The notes beneath the pieces were generated by a model that was given only the letters and a program-made list of their open reading frames with translations, ran no database searches and was not told the DNA's origin. Source: Albula goreensis (lineage: Eukaryota > Chordata > Actinopteri > Albuliformes > Albulidae). From it: a stretch of DNA of 64,000 bases. Made by a program: the position numbers and the translations under genes. The DNA is taken from contig CM040742.1 in assembly GCA_022829145.1 (NCBI GenBank), positions 9,983,131 to 10,047,130 of the forward strand, given 5' to 3'. The first letter of the stretch is position 1. Every line of letters begins with the position of its first letter. Shown one piece after another: positions 55,793 to 64,000 of the stretch.

Positions 55793-57360
55793 CACGATGG
55801 CGCCTTATCCGACGCTGCAGGACGCGGTTAGTAGTGGCTGAGAGCTGCTGGGGTAAACGCACAGAAAAGTGATCATGTACATACAAACCATAACGGAAAT
55901 TAAATGTTGAAATATGTGTATTTGAGATACATTATCAAGACATTTCAGCACTTCATCACCACATATGGGCATATTTATAAATAGTTGTGGTTTTCACATG
56001 TTGCAGTATAGTTTAAGTCTTTCCTATGACGTGTACTGATCCTTATGTTTTCCATATTTCTGCAGTATATTTTAGAAGCATATTTTGCACTTCCCAAACG
56101 AAAGCCAAGACTTCGAGCACATCTTCTAACTCTTAACTGTTGGTTGAATTCTTACGGTCTTTACAAACAGAGAGCTAAATGAATGTTATCACACAACTCA
56201 GAAAGCTGCTTGTACAAGATAGACTCCCGATATTTTTTCAATGGCAGACATGAAAAAGGTTAGTGCTAAAGATAAAATGGTGATGGCTTCGAGGAAAAGG
56301 CACCCTTCATTGTGAATATAAAAATGTTATTGTAAGCTTATATTCAACCTCGTTTAACGTATAAAATACCAAATGCAATAACGATACAAGTGAACAAATG
56401 CACCATGTGTTACTGATTTATTCATTTAAATTAATTGAAATGTTGTGCTCATGTAAATGTTACTGTAAAACATGGTTAAGCACCGAATTTCCAGATGTCA
56501 GCAAGTGCAACTGTGGATTTTCCGAGGAACTAATGCCCTCTGTTGGTTGGCCAGCAATGTGATTACAGTATTGATATGGCGCTGAGTTTCATAGCAAAAC
56601 AAAACCATACACTGGTTTTTGCACAATTTCAAAAACAAATGGAAACGCTGCATTTCAAATCTCATCGGAAGCTACAAGCTAAACATTTGTACATTTTAAT
56701 ACTGACAAGCTGAATCACTCGAACTCTTCAACCCGTTCTAGCCTACATAATAACATATTCTGACGTAGGCTATGGAAGAATAGCAAATTTATGAACAGTT
56801 TTGCATACAGCATTAACAGTGATTTGAGAAGAACAGCATGTCGGAACGGAACGTCCCAATACAGCTACTCAGCTGATTTACATAGCCGATATCAAAACAA
56901 CAGTAGTCTATCTCTGCAGCCAAACTGTTGTTACTCAAATGTTTATCTCTTCCGAGAATTTACGGAAATAACAAGCAATATCGATGCTTTCTTCTCAGTA
57001 GTACAAGCGAGCCTGGAACATTGGTAGACATCGATGTGGCCCATTTGCTTGTCTGACCTTTCCAGTGTTCTAACACGAGGTAGTTAACATTTAATATGAG
57101 CTGGTCAGCTCATTTGCGGTCACTCACGTCTAGATTCTTCGGTTAGTCCCAATGTCCCTTGTAATCCATAGTCTTTATATTAACCATGCAAACGTTGTCC
57201 TCTAATGGTACACTGGCGAGGTAAATCAAACACTGGCAATATGAAAAAAAGAAAAAGAGAGGTATAGTGTAACGAAACTGATTTTCCAAACAGAAAATCG
57301 TTGAGGCGGTGCTTTCCAGCCAGAGGGCGAAATTCAAATGACTGAGGCCAAAAATAAATT
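55793..57360. other. Region upstream of phkg1, no coding exon seen
   Basis: Intron or promoter-proximal sequence of phkg1 in the minus sense. No recognisable coding exon. The short open frames have no supporting motif. Confidence 0.45.
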
Positions 57361-57545
57361 GCACTGCAACAAGAGCCAGCACCGGCCGTCAGCGTATACC
57401 CCTATACGCTGACGGCCGGTGCCGTCGCTTTATATTATTGAGGAGCGCCACTACGGGACGCGCAGCCGTGACCGAACACAGTTTGCGGCCAAGCCACCAA
57501 ACCCCCCCCGCGCGACAGTCCCATGCGCAGCCTGCGTTTAACTCA
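57360..57545. promoter_or_regulatory. Short CpG-rich island upstream of phkg1
   Basis: The local base composition changes sharply to GC- and CpG-rich (GGGACGCGCAGCCGTGACCG, CCCCGCGCGACAG, ATGCGCAGCCTGCG) in otherwise AT-rich DNA. It lies about 1.6 kb upstream of the phkg1 start codon and is a candidate phkg1 promoter and first non-coding exon; this is inferred. Confidence 0.4.
57379..57422. repeat. Perfect palindrome, 20-bp arms, 4-base loop
   Basis: The left arm 57379-57398 (begins GCACCGGCCGTC, ends AGCGTATA) is the exact reverse complement of the right arm 57403-57422. The loop is CCCC at 57399-57402. Complementarity stops at the next base on both sides. It sits at the edge of the CpG-rich island. 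Confidence 0.97.
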
Positions 57546-58244
57546 CACAAAAAGGATGGAGAAGATTTGCGCATTTTCACACGTTGCTGCTGTTGTCCTG
57601 GTATTTCCTCTATAGGATGCACCAACTATTACAGACTACACGTTTATTACGCAACAAGGTCATTCAGAATCAATATTTAATATAGGTATGATGATAAATA
57701 GTTGTATTTCTGTTTTATCTATTTGATATCAGAAACGTATTTAATATATCTTATCAAGATATTGAAAATTTACATTTTGTGCTGACTTAATCGTCTCTGA
57801 CTAAACAGCTCAAAAAACCCCATTTCTACAATCTGGATTTACAGCTTGGCTGATTGCTTGTGTATTTATATGTGTTATGTGGAAGCTCATTATGGTAGCA
57901 AAATTTTTTCGCATTTTTTAGATGTTTTTCCAAGAGACTGTGCAATTCCAAACTTTACCACTAGATGTTTCACTTGTGCTGACGAGAAGACTGTTTCCGT
58001 CGGACACAGACGAATGAATGAAAGCAATATCAAACCTGGTCAGTAGAGGAGTGGTTCTCAAGTTGAGTCGTAGGGACCCAGCGTGTATTTTGGTTTTGCT
58101 TAGTGTGCATGTGCTGGAGGGGAGTGCCGCCGAGCATTAATGGTATTAGGTTTGATATTCAATAAGAATCAAATATGCACAGTGGAGATGACAACAGGAT
58201 CAAACAAAACTGGGTATCATAGAAAACGTTTTCTCACATTTTTT

Positions 58245-58250
58245 TTTATT
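58245..58250 (-). terminator. atp1b2: Candidate poly(A) signal, atp1b2
   Basis: TTTATT on the plus strand reads AATAAA on the minus strand, preceded in the RNA by a long AT-rich stretch. It could end the atp1b2 transcript, which would make a 3'UTR of about 4.7 kb. Nearer signals are possible, so this is weak. Confidence 0.3.
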
Positions 58251-61200
58251 GGAATCGCTAATATTTTTTACAGTGAAAATCAAGAAACAAAAGGGATATA
58301 CACACAGTGACAGCAAAAAAATAAATCAAAACAAAACAGTAAAATAAAAGACACATCCAGTCAGATGTCATTCACATACCTGGCTCCCTGACAATTTCTG
58401 TTTTTTTTTCGTTCCTTTTACTCATGATCTGTTTAATCTTTTTGGTTATAGACAAACACTGACGCAAGAGAAATTATCTGTGAATTTTTTATAATTGTTT
58501 GCAAGCAGTTTTCAGTGGGATTTTGCTACCTGCAGAGATTGGAATTTCTGTGGTTGCCTCTGATTGGGAGTTGGCTGTTGGATAATGGAGGTCATTTTAA
58601 AATACTTATTTGGTCATTTGTTGTCTTGAGACCAGATGAGATATAGCTCATTATCTTGATGTGAAACAACCTTATTATCTCCAAATCATAAGACACAGGA
58701 GTTATCAATACAGTGTTATTATGAGCTCACAAGAAGCTAAATTCAGCATGTCAGAACTGGTTTGCTCTGGATTATGACATATACAATGCAAAAATATATA
58801 TAATTTTGTCTTATTGAAATCCTGAGTACTTAACGATTTAAAGATCACCACTAGTTGATAACTATCTTGTGATCGCTAGATAAAAAAACAATACATATTG
58901 TGATGACCTTTATGAAATATTGCTGTGAGCTGTAAACCTTTGAGAGTAAATGGAACATGAGAAAGATTAATATTTATCGATAACCGGTAGTTGGTGTGTA
59001 CTGGTAGTGTGACCTTCCTATGTACAACTCAGACTTAATCCGAAGGCTAATGTGTGCTTTACTCTTTACAATAAAGTAACGTTTTTCCTCAAATGAAAAA
59101 AGCTATTTATTCCTGTCTTTCTACATTTTAAATTTTAAAATGCGCATTGGCAGAAAATTGAGATATATATGTTTATAAAGAATACATATCTTTTTGTAGT
59201 CCTCTCAGAATTTTCCTAGAAAGATCTTTGTAACAGCCAACCCAAGCAGAAAAATAAATGTATAGTCTCACAAGAAATACATATATAAATATACACAAGT
59301 ATCAATATATATTTATACATATATTGCTTTGCTTTAAAAAAACATTCATAAGTTATTAACAAATTTTTTAATCAGATATGGAATCAAGCTGGATAAATGT
59401 TAAATATTTCTTAAAGATAATCTTGTATAAGTATGCTTTTCATTTCAGCATATGTAACTGAAACTTTTTTTTAATCTATAATTGATTTAGGAAAAATATC
59501 GTCGTGCTGTGCGCCATTCATCCACTAGGAGGCACTGTTTCACGTAACGAAAACCAACGTCTGTGCCTTTTTGCCAGAGAAGTCTACTGACAGCACAGTC
59601 ATTATCATGCTTGGTGGAAACCAAGCGCTTGTATGAATTCTCCCTGTTAAACAACTGTAGTCCTCTACAATGTTTTCCAAAGTGCTATGTTCTACAAAGA
59701 AATTAAACCTTCACCAATACTAAACTTGTGATTACTGTGCGCAGAAACATACAGTCAAGTTTTCGAACTGCCTTTTTTAAAGCAGCTTGTTAAAATTAAT
59801 TAATTGTTAAAATTCAACTAAATGCTGAGTGTTGTCCTGGGTGGAATTTTTTTTTTTTTTTTAAAAAAAGGTCACATAGTGTGCAAACATTTTCCTTCCA
59901 GCATCAGCCACACCAGGATTTTTGACACGCAACTTCAAATTTTAGAGTTTAAAGAAGTATGTTGCTCTGTAGATGAAATTGCGGTTGATGAATGTGACTG
60001 CAGCGAGGGGCATGCTGACTGCAGCTCGAGGGAGTCGGTGCAGTAGCAAATGCTATCCCCGCAGGGCATGTTTGGTTCCAGTGAATGTATAAGGCTGTCA
60101 GTCTCATATATGGGCTCAGAAGAAGAATCGATATGGATTTGGGTGCATGTAAGCGCATATAACTAAACACTATGGGCAGACCACAAATATACTGTAAATA
60201 CTGTACACTGGAGTGATTTAAATCAACAGAATGAATGCAGAATACAGACACAGAGATGAAAGAAAGAAAAGGGGCTGAGTAAGTACACAGCAGCATGTCC
60301 AGGAACAGATTCTTACAGACACTGTTAGAATTACATTAACACTGGACATTTTACAGTATATGTGTGAGAATAGAGAAGTGTATGATCTGTGCATGTGTGG
60401 AAGAGTGTGCATACATGCATGTGTATGTGTGTGTACTGCTATTGTGTGTTTGTATGTTGGATACGTGTAAGAGTACGTGTAGTTTGAGTGTGTATGACAG
60501 ACAGGGACTTAGGAGGGCAGACAGTCAATGTTACTGTCCTTTGTCAATGCAATTTTTCATGCTAATAAAGCTCCATTTGAATTTGAGAGAGTCAGAGAGC
60601 AAGAGAAAAAGAGACAGATAGAGAAGGCAGAAGGATGAGGTGCATCTGTGTGCCAGTTCAGGCTTAGGAAACTAGATTAAGAGATTAAGAAATAAATTAC
60701 AAGAGGGGACTAGCATGCTGCGTGTGTAACATTTAACTTGTCCTTTAAGAAAGTGCTCATTCAAAAGGGGCATCCTAAAAGTGGTAAATGGGAGTACGAG
60801 ACATAAAATGATTGGATTTAACAGTTCGTGGCTGCCCTAAGAGCAGAGCCTGTCCAGGCGGACCGCTTCCTATCCTTTGCTGTTACCAACAAGCTGGCAT
60901 GCAGTTCAGATCTCATGGCGTAGCAGCAACAGCGTTGCAGCAGCCCTGCCTGCACTAACACGGCATAGCAGAAACATTGCAGCAACCCTATTTGTGCCGT
61001 CTCAATAAAGCACCAACGTTACCAGCACACTGCTCACCACTAACACAGTCTATTTGGATCGCTGATGTGATGGTCTCGGAACATTCTCTTAATAAATTTA
61101 CATTTACTGTAAACTACTGAGTGCTACAACTGCTACTCTAATAGCCTCCAGAGTGTGACCATCAAATCTAAGTCCAGAGCTTATATTTTCATCCAAATAA

Positions 61201-62947
61201 ACTCAAAACTGATTATTATGGATTACATTTGTTGATGGTTGTTTTGATGTAGACCGTGTAGTCTTTACTCAGGAACATTCTTAGATTTTTATGTATTTAT
61301 TGTGGAAAAGCAACAGTCAGACTTGTCCTCTGTACTTTGGGAGTTGTGCCCTGGACTGGGCCTAAAGACAATCCCTCTCTGACCACAGCAGCATGCCCCC
61401 ACCTCACCACCACAGTCAGCTCTATAACAGTGCAGACGGCTTGCCACGACAACAGTTTCCATGGAAACAGAGTCTGCGGGGGGCGGGGGGGTCTAAAACA
61501 GCTCTGATTATAGGGAGGTACATTGGATTATTTGCGAGCAGGAGGGGGTGGGGGTGTCAAAGGTCTGGTGAGGTTCCGCACCACTTGAAAAAGCCTGATT
61601 GAAAACCAGAAGAGATTATATTTTAAATGAAGATGCTGTTCAGAAAATAGGTGAGGTGCAATGAAACAATTTTACATAATGTTTTTTTTTGTAAGAGGTT
61701 TGACCGCTCAGCTGATGGCGGGTGAGTGCTGTATAGGATGCAGGTGCCTGTCATATCATGCTCAGTTATGGGAATATCATATTCACTGGCATATATGGTT
61801 TATACAGAGGACCCAATCTGTTTCAGTCCACAGCTCGTGCTTCTGAAGATGGAGCATAAACATTCAGTCTCACACACACACTCACACACATACTCACATT
61901 CAGCTGATCAGCACAATTAAGCAGACCAGTTTCATGGCCAAACTATGCTGCTGATGTCAACTCCTGCTGGGTACCTGTGCATCTGGATCTGATGTACCGA
62001 TTGTAATCTGGCTCATCCTAGTGGCCAACAGTGTAAAAGCACCTCATTTCAAAACGTAACCAGCTGCTAGCTGGGACTAAGGATTGCAGCCGGGACAGAT
62101 TGGTGGTGGGGATTTGTCGGGCTGGGGTTGGGGGGGAAGGGGATGTTTGTTGAGGGCGTATCCATAATGTCTCTTACAGTACTACTCAGAAGCCACTCTG
62201 CCACTCACAAAACTGTCAGCTTTGAGTATCCAGTAAAGCACCTGGTGCTAACATTAGCACAATAAAAGACGATTCATGTAAGGAGTTTCAGAAAAGGTAA
62301 ATCCATATATGTATGATATAATCCTGTGTATATATAAATATAATTATTATTATCATAATAAGCACAGATAAATATGAGAGAGGCTGTCATTTGGAACCAT
62401 TTGGTCCTGATATTGTGCTCTTTTGCCCATCCTCTCAAAGATGTATGTTATAGCCAGTTTGCGGTTAGTACTGTTCTCTGCCATGCATGCAGTCCAAGCA
62501 GTATAAATGTTGAACAAAAAACTACCCAACCAAACCTGTCACACTCCTTTAGAACACTAAATCAAATCCTGCATTCACACACAGACATCACTGCAATGAG
62601 AGTCAATCTGAATTTAACTCTACAAAGAGTAGGTTTGTTGACTGTAATCCTGCTCTGACAGGATTTTAATGCTGGTTTATGAGTTTGTGCGCATGTAGAG
62701 TATGTTTACCTGTGTGTGTGTGTGTGTGTGTGTGTTTGAGAGGGAGAGAGAGAGAGTTAGTGTCTGTATGAACATGTGAGTATGTTCATTGGTATGTGAA
62801 TGTGAGAAAGAGAGAGTATCTGTGTGTGAGTGTGAAATAGGTTTAAGGTTGGTTTTCAACATTGATTTAATGTGTGTTTTTGTGCGTTTGTAATTGTATG
62901 CAATTGTGAGTGTGTGTTTGTGTGTGTGTATGAAATATTAGTTGAGG
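58251..62947 (-). other. Probable atp1b2 3'UTR and/or intergenic DNA
   Basis: About 4.7 kb with no coding exon recognised on either strand. It is strongly AT-rich with ATATAT stretches at 58790-59350 and GT-rich tracts near 60390-60480. A possible LINE 3' end on the plus strand, near 60540-60590, reads TTTCATGCTAATAAAGCTCC, then ATTTGAATTTGAG. Part is likely untranslated sequence of atp1b2, but the boundary cannot be set. Confidence 0.35.
62708..62760. repeat. (GT)n/(GA)n microsatellite
   Basis: TGTGTG run of about 28 bases followed by GAGAGG and GAGAGA, lying 190 bases beyond the atp1b2 stop in the probable 3'UTR. Confidence 0.85.
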
Positions 62948-63133
62948 TTAATTGTTTGACTCTATTTTGGCAGAGTTGACTCTCAGTTTGAAAGACACCC
63001 GCCCAGCAAACTTGTCTCTCTCATTCCCGGTTGGCTCGATGACGTCAGCGTTGATCTTGCACTCGACGTTGACGTCTTCATTGACCGTGATGTTGAGGAA
63101 TTTGACAGCCACCAGTGGTTGCGAGTAGTTCAC
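62948..63133 (-). CDS. atp1b2: Na+/K+-transporting ATPase subunit beta-2, last exon
   Basis: The minus-strand exon runs from the acceptor CTACTAG (AG at 63135-63134) to TAA at 62950-62948 and encodes 61 residues. It gives the C-terminal end of the beta subunit ectodomain, an immunoglobulin-like fold that helps assemble and deliver the sodium pump. VNYSQPLVAVKFLNITVNED, VNVECKINADVIE and ERDKFAGRVSFKLRVN match beta-2 (human VNYTQPLVAVKFLN and ERDKFAGRVAFKLRIN) rather than beta-1 (QPLLAVQFTN, RFQGRFDVKIEV). One of the conserved ectodomain cysteines is present (VEC). The tail after KLRVN (SAKIESNN) is somewhat longer than in human beta-2. The rest of the gene lies to the right of the window. Confidence 0.93.
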   Translation of the reverse strand: MNYSQPLVAVKFLNITVNEDVNVECKINADVIEPTGNERDKFAGRVSFKLRVNSAKIESNN

Positions 63134-63317
63134 CTAGTAGAAACAGGAGAGTGTAACAGTTAAGAACAGCTTCATGAACGGAGGCAAGAGAGACAACTGC
63201 AGCTGTGAACAGCTCCCCTAGTGGTGAATGAAGAGCACTGTCGCTGCCGTGGGCATACCTCATATATCATCACTGTATTTCTCTAGTTTTTTGTGCATTA
63301 GTGCAAGGGGAGAAGCC

Positions 63318-63719
63318 CTGTAGCTGCTATAGTAAAACTGTCCCTTTGCTGCTATGCTAAAACAGCCCATTAGCTGCTATGCTAAAATAACTCCTGGTAT
63401 GTTATGCTAAAATGGATCTTTAGCTGCAGCATAGAAACTGCTATTTACCTTCCATGTTAGAATGGCTCCTTAGCTGTTACATAGAAACAGACCTTTAGCT
63501 GCTATGCTAAAATGGCTCCTTAGCCACAACACAGAAACTGCCATTTGTCTGTTACACTTAAATAGCTCCTAAGCAGCCACACAGCAACAGCCATTTAGCT
63601 GCTACGGTAAAATGGCTCCTTCGCTGTGCCACTAAAATAGCGCTTGAGCTGCTACGCTGAACCAGGCCTTTAGCTGCTGCACTAAAATGTCCTCTTAGAT
63701 GCTGTGTTAAAACAGCCCG
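63318..63719. repeat. 29-bp minisatellite, last atp1b2 intron
   Basis: About 14 degenerate copies of a roughly 29-base unit, CTTTAGCTGCTATGCTAAAA followed by TGGCTCCTT, including an alternating variant with CATAGAAACTGCCAT. The surrounding 63134-64000 has no recognisable coding exon. Confidence 0.85.
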
Positions 63720-64000
63720 CTGCAGACGGACAAACGTACGCACAGGCACGTATGTGTGCGTGTCTGTCACTGCCAGTCTGAAAGCACATTAAAGGTTTAG
63801 GAGGGGTGCCACTCCAGGAGAGAGAGCACTACCTGAGCCCCACGAGGCCCACAGGGCCTGGCCCTGACCCTGTGTCAGTTTCACCTTTAATCACATAATG
63901 GCCACGGCTTGGATTAGCACCCTTGGGTAAGCTTGTGGAAAGGGGATGGGTGTAGGGAGGCTGGGAGAGAGACTTAGAACAGGAGGAAGAGGTACAGGGA

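Overview
The window is nuclear DNA from a vertebrate, almost certainly a teleost fish. The genes are intron-rich, with GT/AG splice sites and AATAAA poly(A) signals. CA/GT microsatellites and minisatellites are long and common. Relics of fish-type SINE, L2-like and MITE families are scattered through it. I cannot name the species. There are seven complete or partial protein genes plus one lipoxygenase end, two intact tRNA genes, and two H/ACA snoRNA copies. I see no prokaryotic operon, CRISPR array, or retroviral or other capsid-bearing element.

Layout, left to right. (1) 1-2260: the last four coding exons and 3'UTR of a lipoxygenase of the ALOX12B/ALOXE3 type (+). (2) 2800-4390: a small tRNA patch with tRNA-Ser(UGA), tRNA-Ser(CGA), a decayed tRNA-Ser copy and a decayed tRNA-Val. 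(3) 5590-7006: mrps17 (+). (4) 8779-16854: nipsnap2 (+). (5) 19908-24150: psph (-), tail-to-tail with nipsnap2. (6) 29346-38001: cct6a (+), with SNORA15-like snoRNAs in introns 2 and 7. (7) 38981-42236: sumf2 (+). (8) 46032-55792: phkg1 (-). (9) 62948-63133: the last exon of atp1b2 (-), with a probable long 3'UTR below it.

The block mrps17 - nipsnap2 - psph - cct6a - sumf2 - phkg1 has the same gene content and order as human 7p11.2, so these orthology calls support one another. The two flanking genes (an ALOX12B/E3-type lipoxygenase and atp1b2) have their human counterparts together on 17p13.1. The window therefore shows two ancestral neighbourhoods joined or interleaved.

The genes are housekeeping and metabolic: mitochondrial translation (mrps17), mitochondrial quality control (nipsnap2), serine synthesis (psph), cytosolic chaperonin (cct6a), an ER sulfatase-modifying-factor paralogue (sumf2), glycogenolysis control in muscle (phkg1), the sodium pump beta subunit (atp1b2) and lipid oxidation (alox). 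They do not form an operon or one pathway. I found no new multi-gene system. The points most worth a second look are: the duplicated snoRNA with a pairing-preserving change; a one-base frame deficit at a nipsnap2 exon end; an exact 20-bp-arm palindrome in the CpG-rich region upstream of phkg1; a roughly 207-bp CA tract 9 nt from a phkg1 splice donor; and an upstream in-frame start that would extend Mrps17.
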